Part shown: positions 21,607-30,643 of the stretch, in pieces
How the letters are laid out: every line of letters begins with the position of its first letter
How positions within the stretch are numbered: the stretch's first letter is position 1
From: Ophiosphaerella korrae
Lineage: Eukaryota > Ascomycota > Dothideomycetes > Pleosporales > Phaeosphaeriaceae
Assembly: GCA_028456385.1 (NCBI GenBank)
Contig: JALNQF010000036.1
Location: 62,001-126,000 of the forward strand
Direction of reading: 5' to 3'
DNA length: 64,000 bases
Position numbers and translations under genes: made by a program
Notes under the pieces: generated by a model
Told to the model about the DNA's origin: nothing
Databases searched by the model: none
Seen by the model: the letters and a program-made list of their open reading frames with translations, nothing else

Positions 21607-22188
21607 ATGTCTTCTTCTCCAAATACTCCCTCTTTGAAGCTAGTCATCCGACTTCGTTGCTTGAACAAGGAACACAAAGGCCTAGCTCTGACCGAGGACA
21701 CATCCTCTGTGGCTGAAGAAGAGACGACACCAGAAGTCGAGCCACAACCACCCACCAATGCCCGCAAGAAGGAACAAAAGCTTTTTATCAAATTTCGAGG
21801 ATGGAACCAATACAAGCCTAAGAAACAGCTCAGGAAAAGGAGATCTGCTGCCCTCCCTTCTCCATCACCTATCAGACAATCCAAGGGCGTTAACCCAGCG
21901 CGAAGACGTGATTGTCGTCAAGTTCAAGCTGGAAGCGATGAGGAACCGCCATCCCTGCCGGAAAAACAGGTTCTCATGCCCTCGAAAATGGTCTTCAAAT
22001 CTGCACCATGTCGCGGATCTCGTCGGCCGCGCATCCCGTGGGATTTTAAGAAGCACGAATCGACTGGTTTGGAACCGCAGAGACATGGCGACACCACTTC
22101 GACCTATCGCTGGAGGGGTGGGACGTCTTCTGGGGGGTTAGATACGTGGTTTACGCCCGGTAGTGCAGAGGGCGTTGATGATAAGTAG
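21607..22188 (+). CDS. hypothetical basic protein (193 aa), model uncertain
   Basis: ATG 21607 opens a 193-codon frame, Lys/Arg/Pro-rich. Two short alternating segments, LKLVIRLR (near the start) and KLFIKFRGW (about 59-67), look alike. A third copy, VIVVKFKLEAM, sits at about 21910 but in the +1 frame, which is open to 22141. This suggests a real gene with repeated hydrophobic/basic strands whose second half needs a frame change, either by an intron not located here or by an indel. No family recognised. The C-terminal 100 residues of the annotated frame may be wrong. Confidence 0.4.
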   Translation: MSSSPNTPSLKLVIRLRCLNKEHKGLALTEDTSSVAEEETTPEVEPQPPTNARKKEQKLFIKFRGWNQYKPKKQLRKRRSAALPSPSPIRQSKGVNPARRRDCRQVQAGSDEEPPSLPEKQVLMPSKMVFKSAPCRGSRRPRIPWDFKKHESTGLEPQRHGDTTSTYRWRGGTSSGGLDTWFTPGSAEGVDDK

Positions 22189-22273
22189 GATATTGTGGGA
22201 AAGACGAGGAGGGGGGGTTTTTTTTTAAGGAGGGAAAGTATAGTGTGACGTTCATATCAACGTTTATCTGCTC

Positions 22274-23587
22274 TTATGATTCTGGAGCATTTTTATCCGT
22301 GTTTGAAGATGGTTCCGTGCTCTTGATAGACAGTGATGAAAGGATAGACTGCTCAGTGACATTATCGTCCTTGGAGCTGACGGCGAGGGCCTCGAGTTGT
22401 TCTACCGACTCTTGTGTCACGTCTGATGCTGATGGTAATGGTACGCTCGTTCCAGCTAAAGGCTCGGTAGTCAGCTGGCCCTGATCATCTTCGTCAAATT
22501 CTAGAGCCTCGTCATCGTGAATAGGCTCTTCGCGGTACTCCGGGCTGGTGTCATCGGGCTTGCGCGCGTACCACATATAGCTGTATTACCAATTAGCTCA
22601 TGCAGGAATACTTGATCAAATTATGCCACTAACACATCGCCGTAGTAGTGACGATCCTTCCTCCTTGCCTCCGCTCTGCACTCGGATAGGAACACCTCAA
22701 CTTCTTCTCGTGTCCATTTGAGTACTCTAGTGAATAATCTCAATGAGCTACTGGGTAGCCAGTCCATGAGATCCTCAAGCACAAAACGACCTAATAACTT
22801 GAATTTAGCGCCTTTGGCCCATTTTCCGACTGGCCATTTGTACGTCTTTAGATTAAGGTCAACAAATCCTGCCTCGCGAAGCCGAGGTGTGAAGTGACGC
22901 GGTCCCGTTGCATCCAGGCCAATTTTCTGCGCAGCTTCAACGAAAAGGTTTGACCAGCGCATAAGGGGCGAATTCTCAGCCGTGACGTCGGAATCCATGC
23001 ATCGAAGTGGGAAAACAACTTCTTGACACTCGAGGTAGCCTCCAGGCTTTAGGTTGGCATATGCTTGCTCTATGAAGCGGTCCCAATTCTTGACGGCGGC
23101 CACCATAGCCCTGGTGTGAATATAATCAAATTGATTGTGAAAAATCCAATCTTGCTCACAATCGTCGATTAGAAATTCGCAATTTGGCGGCACTTGCGCT
23201 GGCTGGATGGGACTGAGGTCTGTGCCAAGGACACGAGCGGATGGATGCTCGTCTGCAAATTCAATGGACCAGATTCCAGTTCCACAGCCAACATCGAGGA
23301 CATTCTGGATATTTTGTGATATGGGTGCTCGATAAAGCTTTCCATCGATAGTGAGTCGAAAAGCGTGATGTTGAAGATCTAACCTGTCCATTTCTCTCTG
23401 CAGGGCTTGCGTTAGTCGGCTTCAGGGAGATACTCAAGAAATTGTGTATCACCTCATCATTTGGCACGGGGTACTTGCCCTCGGCATAGGCGTGATACCG
23501 TCTGCCATTCTCGAAGCGGAAATTGAAGACGGACGAGGTAGCCGACATGGTGTAACTTTGGGGTGTCAGCGACCCAGTCCAAGGCAT
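22274..23587 (-). CDS. SAM-dependent methyltransferase (LaeA/UMTA-like)
   Basis: Three exons: 23453-23587, 22634-23397 and 22274-22580. Introns are 55 bp (branch CGACTAAC, CTGCAG) and 53 bp (GTTAGT...ACAG). The product is 401 residues, or 388 from the in-frame ATG at 23548. After GRRYHAYAEGKYPVPNDE the text runs DRLDLQHHAFRL, VLDVGCGTGIWSIEFA (SAM-binding motif I), LGTDLSPIQP (motif post-I), FDYIHTRAM (motif II region) and LKPGGYLECQE (motif III). This is the Class I fold with the fungal LaeA-like N-terminus. The last exon adds YMWYARKP and an acidic Ser/Thr-rich tail of about 85 residues. Relatives range from secondary-metabolite tailoring enzymes to regulators; the substrate cannot be inferred. 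No biosynthetic cluster surrounds it. Confidence 0.88.
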
Positions 23588-24759
23588 TCACTCTATAGGT
23601 TGCGGAGCGTACGATGATTGGCTATCGCCATATGCAGAATCGCGGTCATCGCTCTAGATGGTTATCCAAGTCACCTGTTAGTCCAGAGCGGGAGTGGGTG
23701 GCCAAGAAGTGGGACAAACGTCTATTTCAAGTGATGGCCCCGAGCTGCTAGCGCCATCTGTGGTAGGCTCGTCGGCAGCAACGTCTTGGGTGGTATTATC
23801 AACTGGCGCATCCTCATGTGCATGTGGAGATGGCATGGCGGGAATCGGTGCAGCAGCAGCAGCAGCAGCAGCAGGCGGAAAGGTTGAAAAGAGAGGAGAA
23901 ATGGCATGCACGGCGGATATTCTGTTGCTTACCTAGTGTGTCAGTTGCGCTCGGGTTGGCCAATGGCGGCAGGAGGGTAGAGCAACAGGCGGACTTTGAT
24001 CAAGGCACGCCATGGATGGGCAATAGATTGACACGCGGTCGAATCTGCATACATTGCGCTATCTATTATTACCTTCCAGGTGCAGGCTTCGCACGTGTGA
24101 ACTCGGCGCTGAACGGTCAGGGCTGGCGCTTTTGTCCGTGTACCCAGTTGCCGGGCCTTTCCTTGACTCTGTCCACCGTCTTTGCATGTAGGCAACATAC
24201 AATGCTGGCACTGCACACTCGCGGTCCCAATGCCTAGAGGCAAGAACTGCTCCCAAGCCTGCGGCATTTAAACACGATGCGCCTTTGCGGCGTAGATGTA
24301 TCCGGTTGGGCAAAGGAACCGGGAGTCGGTCGTTCGTTGCATTCGCGGCTGGCACTAGCCACGGGCCGACGCTGGAATGGGGCAATGGTCGCCTAATACG
24401 CCCATCCAACACCAAGCCAAGCCGTGTTGGATGGTCGGCAGATGCGAGCGTCCTTCGGGAAGGATGCCCATGTGTAAGCTTTGGCTATATACACATGACG
24501 CCGCCACTGTCTATCAGGCACTTGGTTAGTCGCCTGTCTCTGTGTGCTCATGTGTGAAGATGAAACATTCAGATTTCGTCTATCTACTTTCCAGACCATG
24601 CCGTAGATACCCAAATACCCATGCATCAAAGCATCAACGCCGCCCACACTGGGTGGTCACCTTGAACGAACGTCCTTCCGCAAACCCCCCCCCCCCCCCA
24701 AGATATAACTTACATACACGCAGAAAATAACGCCATTAATCAGCACTCATAACATAGCG
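23588..24759. other. intergenic region with CAG repeat and poly-C tract
   Basis: Upstream of the methyltransferase and downstream of the kelch gene. It holds (CAG)8 at 23851-23874 and a C-homopolymer at about 24684-24699. An ATG-less open frame at 23678-23911 (-) reads the CAG tract as poly-Ala and ends plausibly, but no upstream exon was found. Other open frames look random. Confidence 0.4.
23851..23874 (+). repeat. (CAG)8 microsatellite
   Basis: Eight perfect CAG units, non-coding in the models given here. Confidence 0.95.
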
Positions 24760-27700
24760 TCATCCATCCATCTCGCCCTTCTGTCCACTCCCTCGTCGCG
24801 CGCTCTGTCTACCCAGCGACGCCGAACTTGCCTTTTCTCGAATTTTCATCGACTTGATCGAAGGAGAAGGTGATGGTCTGGGTGAGGTACGAGGTGTCAT
24901 ACGCGGCGAATTTAATCGTTCAAATCGTCCAGCAAGGTCTTTGACACGGCCGGGTGAACTACTCGACCCCCCCGCAACATCTTCGCTCGAGTTCTCTTGT
25001 GGCAGAGATAGCAGGCTGCTCCGGTCAACGTCTGCGTTGACTACACGCAGTTTCGATTTTGGAACTGTAAACATGACTTGCACTACGCGCCGCTCAACAG
25101 CCGCTTCTACATCCCAATCTGCCTCACTGGCAGGCGTGCATGGTCGGCCATCCACCGAGGGTCGACCCAGTTGGTCTGGCCGAATAGGAGTGCGTGGTGT
25201 GGGTAGCTGGTCATCGGCTGGCTCTATGTTGACAAGCAGCTTACCTCTTTCTCTCCATTCTTGACGTTGACGCTCTCGTTCTGCAAATGCAATATCTTCG
25301 GGTGCGCCCCAGTCGTCACCTTCAGTTCGTTTCCACGTAGCATCTTGCTCGTCTTCAAGCCAGTCCTGTTGGCCTCTCCTACTCCTCCAGAAGCTGGCAT
25401 CTGAAGCTGCTCGACGCGGTGTCGTGGATGCTGCCGGGAATGACTTCCGATGATCCGCCGCAGAAGGCTCAACCGGCGATATTGGGTTATCTGTGTAAGG
25501 TTCATGACATGACATCGAAGTTGTCAACGATCTGGTCCGTTCTGCGCTAGATGCAGACCTTGTCAGCACTTTGCGGACACTGCCTAACCAACTTCTTCTT
25601 CGTTCTCGTGTAGCTGGCCGTTGCCCGTTTGTATTGTCCATCGCAGCCGATGTAGCTGGTGTGGCTGTTGTAGTGCGACTATTGCTACCCTCGGTGTCAC
25701 GGTAGGTATTAGAATTTGAAGATGATGTCCCCGGCCGTTGTCGTTCTGGGTTTCCCCCTAACAACGCCTCACCCTCTGCTTGAAGATGGGCAAACGAAGA
25801 CTGAGCTGTACGGAAGGAGTCGATATCACCATGGCCGTTACTGCGAATGCTTGTGAACGATTGAGTTCTTGGGTCAGTTGGACTATGTAGCCCAATTTCA
25901 GCATCTCTATCTATTGCTTCCCGTGTCAGACTTCCATTTGGTGTCTTAAATGGATTGGCATGGGCGGCGCTGTTGAGGATTGCCGCAGACCGCATGGAAG
26001 CGCTGCGTGCAACACTTCCACTTGAAGAAGTCCATGACAGACCCGATTGAGTGCTTCTGTCGCTTAAATTGGAGCCTGTTCGGTCTGAGGTAGATTTGTC
26101 GGGAGATAACCGGCCTGTTGGGGGATATGATGGTCCAGCCGCACCGAGAGACCAATTTGATGGAACATACTCTGAGTGGTCTGAATTTCCCTGCGCCAGG
26201 CTTGTTAATGCAGGACAGAATATGCTCTTCTGCTCATTTCCCTTCTGTGACTCATTGAACAGGTCCGAATTTGGGGCATTGTCTGTTACCGAACCCCCCA
26301 AATGCTTCTGATGTTCAGTCATCTCTGGTTTCACATCTGAAGTCGTAGAGGGCTGCGCGTGATCATCTTCTTGCTCTTCTTCCAACTCATCAATTGGATG
26401 AATATGTCCTGGACCTCGCATCTTATTCGAGAATCCAGGTCGGCCACTAAGACTTCGGCGTAAGCCTCGTGTAGGACTAGGGATTTCAACGAGGAGACCT
26501 GTTCGTTCTGCCTCTCTACCATTGGCTTGCCTCCAGCCTTGTCCACCTTGTGTACCAGAGGGGAAGTAGTAGTTGCCGCTTTGGCCAGCAAGATAGTCTA
26601 TAGCATCAGATTGACCGCCGCGGCCGTCGAAACTCGGTGAGAACTCGTCAATGTTGTATCGGGCCGTGGTGAAGGAAAGATCCTGAATTTGCTTTTCACG
26701 AACCTCGCGTTGTCGCTTCAGACGTCTCGTATACCACAAGTAGAAGGTGAGCAAGCCACAGATAGCAGCGAACCCGATTCCAAGGCCCACACCGAGCCCA
26801 ACTTTTTGCCCGGGGCTGGCAAGGGGTCCTGTCTCCATGGGCTCGGCGGTTGGTTTCCGGGGTGGAGGAGAGTAATTGGCAACCCAAGTGTTTGATGTGA
26901 CATTGAGAAAGTAAGACTTGTTGCTGGCGATTGGTGTCGCCCTCTTTTCCTTTGAGGCCTGACTTGTTATCAAATTGCCGCCTGTAATCATCATAATTCC
27001 CCCCGAAAGCATGACTGCGCCATGGCCGTATAGCCCAGAGTTTCCAGGCAGCCCCGAACCTGAAGTGGATGGTATTTGCCAGCGCCAGCCGCCTTTTCCA
27101 CCATAACCACTAGCAATGTTAAGTATCGCGAGTTGGGGCTCTGCAGGGGTATCAATATCGCCAACCCAACCCCCAAAAACTATGATCTGTTGTCCATCTG
27201 GGGTTAGTAAGGCAGTGTGTCCAGACCGTGGATTGACGAATGCAGGATTTGCTCGTGCGGTCAAATCAGCTCGGGCAGCTCCGGGTTCTTCAACGGGAAT
27301 AAATGTCCAGCCCTGTTCGGGTAGAGAGAATAGGGCAATCTGCGACATGTTGATAAAGGCAGTACTGGTGTGACCACCGATAAGGAGAAAGTTCTGTTGC
27401 TGTGTCTGAGTTCCATCACTACGATTCGAGAAGGTGGGATCCAGGCCAGTTATGGAAAAGCCAGCTTCTGCTACAGGTGGGCCACGACTTGACGGTGTGT
27501 CTAGGTTGAAAGTAACCTTATTGTCGCGACTACTAGAAGGTAGCAAGGTGAGCATGAGGTTCGAGTAGTTAGCTGCAGACTGCCAACCCGTCTTGTCCTT
27601 GCTATCGAATGGACACATGCCGCCGAAGAAGTATGCGCCGTCAGTGGCAGCATTCCCACCCACGGTACTGGAGAAGCTGATGCCACCACTCAGATAGTTG

Positions 27701-28149
27701 GCGCCCATGATAGCAGCATGAGCGCTGGTCTTGACCGAGACATCTTGTTTGCTCCAGCTCCCTTTCTGGCCTGGTCTAGATGTATCTGGTGTGTAAAACC
27801 AGACCTCGCCTCCGCCTGCACCTTGCGAGCAGTCTCCAGTATACACGGTGATGTTTCCACCATCGCTCAGAATTGGTGTGAAGGCGCGTGGCGTGTCTCT
27901 GCCGAGGAAGGGCAATGTAGGATATAGCGTGGTGTATGGGATGTTGGCGGATTCGATACGGGACGATACATCGATGGAGCCAAGCTGGAACTGGGTGGAT
28001 GAGTCCAAGGACGGCTGGAAGACAAAGAGGTGGTTGTGGCTTTGAAGGACTCGAGTCGGGTTGTTAGGCATCTGGGCAGCGACGATAGACCAGAGTAGTA
28101 GCATGGGCAGGAGGGCACACCAGCTGGTCCGCGGCGTTGAGGTAGCCAT
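24760..28149 (-). CDS. kelch-propeller type I membrane protein
   Basis: Single exon, 1129 residues. A signal peptide (about 1-25, PMLLLWSIVAA) is followed by a roughly 415-residue extracellular region with kelch-like blades: HLFVFQPSL, GAYFFGGMCPF, NFLLIGGHTSTAF, RSGHTALLTPDGQQIIVFGGWVG (split here by the reader) and GHGAVMLSGGIMMITGGNL. Several N-x-S/T sites are present. One hydrophobic helix (about 445-470, GIGFAAICGLLTFYLWY) is followed at once by RRLKRQREVREKQ, placing the long tail in the cytosol. The tail of about 650 residues is Ser/Thr/Pro-rich and disordered, with many potential phosphosites. Such proteins occur across filamentous ascomycetes and are thought to relate to polarity or wall sensing; that role is inference. 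Confidence 0.88.
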   Translation of the reverse strand: MATSTPRTSWCALLPMLLLWSIVAAQMPNNPTRVLQSHNHLFVFQPSLDSSTQFQLGSIDVSSRIESANIPYTTLYPTLPFLGRDTPRAFTPILSDGGNITVYTGDCSQGAGGGEVWFYTPDTSRPGQKGSWSKQDVSVKTSAHAAIMGANYLSGGISFSSTVGGNAATDGAYFFGGMCPFDSKDKTGWQSAANYSNLMLTLLPSSSRDNKVTFNLDTPSSRGPPVAEAGFSITGLDPTFSNRSDGTQTQQQNFLLIGGHTSTAFINMSQIALFSLPEQGWTFIPVEEPGAARADLTARANPAFVNPRSGHTALLTPDGQQIIVFGGWVGDIDTPAEPQLAILNIASGYGGKGGWRWQIPSTSGSGLPGNSGLYGHGAVMLSGGIMMITGGNLITSQASKEKRATPIASNKSYFLNVTSNTWVANYSPPPRKPTAEPMETGPLASPGQKVGLGVGLGIGFAAICGLLTFYLWYTRRLKRQREVREKQIQDLSFTTARYNIDEFSPSFDGRGGQSDAIDYLAGQSGNYYFPSGTQGGQGWRQANGREAERTGLLVEIPSPTRGLRRSLSGRPGFSNKMRGPGHIHPIDELEEEQEDDHAQPSTTSDVKPEMTEHQKHLGGSVTDNAPNSDLFNESQKGNEQKSIFCPALTSLAQGNSDHSEYVPSNWSLGAAGPSYPPTGRLSPDKSTSDRTGSNLSDRSTQSGLSWTSSSGSVARSASMRSAAILNSAAHANPFKTPNGSLTREAIDRDAEIGLHSPTDPRTQSFTSIRSNGHGDIDSFRTAQSSFAHLQAEGEALLGGNPERQRPGTSSSNSNTYRDTEGSNSRTTTATPATSAAMDNTNGQRPATRERRRSWLGSVRKVLTRSASSAERTRSLTTSMSCHEPYTDNPISPVEPSAADHRKSFPAASTTPRRAASDASFWRSRRGQQDWLEDEQDATWKRTEGDDWGAPEDIAFAERERQRQEWRERGKLLVNIEPADDQLPTPRTPIRPDQLGRPSVDGRPCTPASEADWDVEAAVERRVVQVMFTVPKSKLRVVNADVDRSSLLSLPQENSSEDVAGGSSSSPGRVKDLAGRFERLNSPRMTPRTSPRPSPSPSIKSMKIREKASSASLGRQSARRGSGQKGEMDG

Positions 28150-28773
28150 GTGTGTTTACCTCGAACTCGAATGCCGGCTGGAGTACTCCATGAACAGTGT
28201 AGAAGATCTAAAGTGGAGAGATGACGGATGGGGACGGGAAGTAGAGCTGGTTCTGCTCAGATCCGCAGTTCATGCACAGATCCGGGAGGATGGCGACTGG
28301 CGGCTGGTTGGAGGCTGGACGAGGTCATTCAACAGCGACCCCGATGCATGCTACACACTACCAATCCACTTGATTGCGCGACATGGCAGCGTGGCGCAAG
28401 CTAGTCAGACCAAACGGCCGCTTACCGTCCACTCACAAACCAGTAAAGGGTCCGGGTGTGTCGGTCTAGAATGCGGCGTGCAGGCTAAACACCATCTCGG
28501 CGCAACATGCCAGACAGTAAACATGGTTGCTCGAGCAACGAGGCGGTGGCTAAACACGACTTGGGCCCATCCGCAGCATGTAAACACGGCCACTCAGCTC
28601 GACGGCACTGCAACAACATGGAAAACGCCAGCTTCATGCTCGAGATGCAGTGCATATATTGCGTAATAAGGAAGAGGCTAGACTGCGTCCCCAGGTTGGC
28701 ATTGGAGAGGTTGGTCCTTGCAGCTTGCCAACATGTGTGACACCACGTGATGTAGACCCTTTATCCTCATACT
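28150..28773. promoter_or_regulatory. upstream region of the kelch gene
   Basis: Between the kelch start and the stop of the SDR gene (both minus strand). Open frames here have no recognisable features. Confidence 0.4.
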
Positions 28774-29742
28774 CTAGACGCTAAACTTCATGCCTCCATT
28801 GGCGCAAATAACGCTGCCCGTGGTCCACCCAGCCTCAGGCAAACACAGCATACCTACAGTGCCAGCAACCTCTTCGCTGTAAGCCGGCCGGCCCCCAGCA
28901 CCCTGCGACGCCTCATAGATCTTATTTTCATCAATGCCCTTGCGCGGTGCTGCAAGAGGCGTGTTCTCAATATGTGGCTTGATCAGCTTGATAAAATCCT
29001 CGTCGTTGCTCCAGTACATTTCAGTCGCAACGGGACCCGGGTTGATAGCGTTGACAGTGCATCGCTCCGCCAGCTCGCGCGACCACGTCCGTGTCATGCT
29101 CTCGAGCGCTGCCTTGGTTCCACCGTAGATGGACTGGCCCTTGAAACCCAGCGACGAGCTGACTGACGAAAGATTGACGATGCGACCAGACCGATCATTC
29201 GGTAAGTATGGCATCGCCGCTTGCAGCAGGAGTAGTGGCCCTCGCACGTTGACATTGTACTGCCGCGCAAAGTCCTCGCAGTCCACATTCTCGACATGGT
29301 TGTTGCCAGATACGCCTGCATTGTTAATGATAATGTCAATCTGGAACTTTCCAGTCTTGGGGTGCTGGAGATTTATTTTGGCGACTTCGACGAGGTGCTT
29401 GGGTCCGTTTTCCGAGCCCATGCTGGCTTGGACGGCCACCGTCTTGATGTCGTACTCGGCGGTCAGTTCAGACGCCAGGTCTTCGGCCACTTGCTTGGAC
29501 GAATCAGACGTGTAGTTGAGCACCAGGTTGCATCCTTTGCTGGCCAGGTTGCGTGCAATCTCCACGCCGATGCCTATGCAAGTCAGCAAACTGCTTACAT
29601 AGTTGGTCCCTTCTGTGCCGCTTTTTCTCTTACCTCTCGATGATCCTGTCACGATGCCCACTTTGCCCTCGAGAGGCCGTTGACTTGAGCCGCCTCCTAG
29701 ATTTGTCGAGGCTGTGCGTACGTGTGTAGGTCGAGACGCCAT
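28774..29742 (-). CDS. short-chain dehydrogenase/reductase (SDR)
   Basis: Exons 29634-29742 and 28774-29573 are joined over a 60-bp intron (GTAAGA...CATAG), rebuilding the cofactor loop VTGSSRGIGVEIA. The product is 302 residues. Further SDR motifs are IIINNAGVSG (NNAG), IVNLSSVSSSLG (catalytic Ser) and SIYGGTKAALES (YxxxK), so the catalytic Ser-Tyr-Lys set is complete. INPGPVATEM and a C-terminal WTTGSVICANGGM complete a classical SDR of the 3-ketoacyl-reductase-like type. The intron has no stop and a length divisible by three, so its retention would add 20 residues right inside the Rossmann glycine loop and probably kill the enzyme. Substrate unknown. Confidence 0.9.
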   Translation of the reverse strand: MASRPTHVRTASTNLGGGSSQRPLEGKVGIVTGSSRGKRKSGTEGTNYVSSLLTCIGIGVEIARNLASKGCNLVLNYTSDSSKQVAEDLASELTAEYDIKTVAVQASMGSENGPKHLVEVAKINLQHPKTGKFQIDIIINNAGVSGNNHVENVDCEDFARQYNVNVRGPLLLLQAAMPYLPNDRSGRIVNLSSVSSSLGFKGQSIYGGTKAALESMTRTWSRELAERCTVNAINPGPVATEMYWSNDEDFIKLIKPHIENTPLAAPRKGIDENKIYEASQGAGGRPAYSEEVAGTVGMLCLPEAGWTTGSVICANGGMKFSV

Positions 29743-30643
29743 AGTGGAGGGTGGTAAGGATGATTTTCCGTCGAGTTTTGGGCCAATTTACCGTATGTTG
29801 GGCGAGTTATTATGGCTGTTGTTGGTTATGGTGGGGTAGTGAGGCTGTCTGAAATGCAGTGCGGGGGGTGAGCTCCCAAAGCTAGAAATTCAGCCGTTTG
29901 TTCGTCAAGGAAACGTGTCCGACAGTTTATTAGGCGTACATGGCCAGTGTTTATGCGCAACACGGTCGCTCATCATGCTGAATGCGCGAACTCGCTACAG
30001 GATTCATGCATCATCAGCAAACAGCACTGTTTGGTGATAAGGCTGCCAAGAACGTGCGATGAAGGGGCAACGGAGCCAAAGTTTCGAGGCGCAGCAGGCA
30101 TCTCCATCAACTTAATTCCGGCTCTGTGGCCTTGAAAGAGTCCCAGGACCAGGCAAGTGAACCAGGACAATGGCTGCCCAGAGCACATACCACAGTACGC
30201 ATGCAAGCTGGAAGCTTCTGTCGTCAGAACTCCGACAACGGAGAAAGGGCTTGGTTGGGATCAGAGGATCAGAGGCCACCCCTCGGAACGCGAGCTGGTG
30301 TGTACTATGGACCCGAAGTGTCTGGGAGGGGTTCTTGGGCACCATTGAACAGGACCGAAGAAAAGTCGAGGGATTCTATGGTTTCGCCGGTGGTATCACC
30401 TCGCAGAGCGACAGTCAGCGTCACGGCGATCTCGCTGAGCTTAGTCTGTTGGAGCATGCGGGCGGTGAGCAAAACCCCGCGCTTGCAAACGCCGAAAACG
30501 TTAAAAAGCACACCATCCGCTGCGTTTCCATTGTCCCAACCCTCGTCCTCTTCCTCCCTCACCTCCCTGACCCATCTTTTCATCAATCTTCTTCCTACTC
30601 CCCTTTTCTTCACCATCCTGTCCTCGGCGGACTGCACATCACC
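29743..30643. promoter_or_regulatory. divergent promoter, SDR (-) and MET6 (+)
   Basis: About 900 bp between two divergent starts. The last 100 bases before the MET6 ATG (30541-30640) are strongly CT-rich, as is common in leaders of highly expressed fungal genes. The MET6 start context is CACCATGG-like. Long open frames here (for example 30126-30752 +) are composition-driven. No CACGTG box was seen. Confidence 0.5.

Noticed and set aside
23678..23911. Minus-strand poly-Ala frame over the CAG repeat
   Set aside because: Has no ATG and no upstream exon; the Ala run merely reads the microsatellite.
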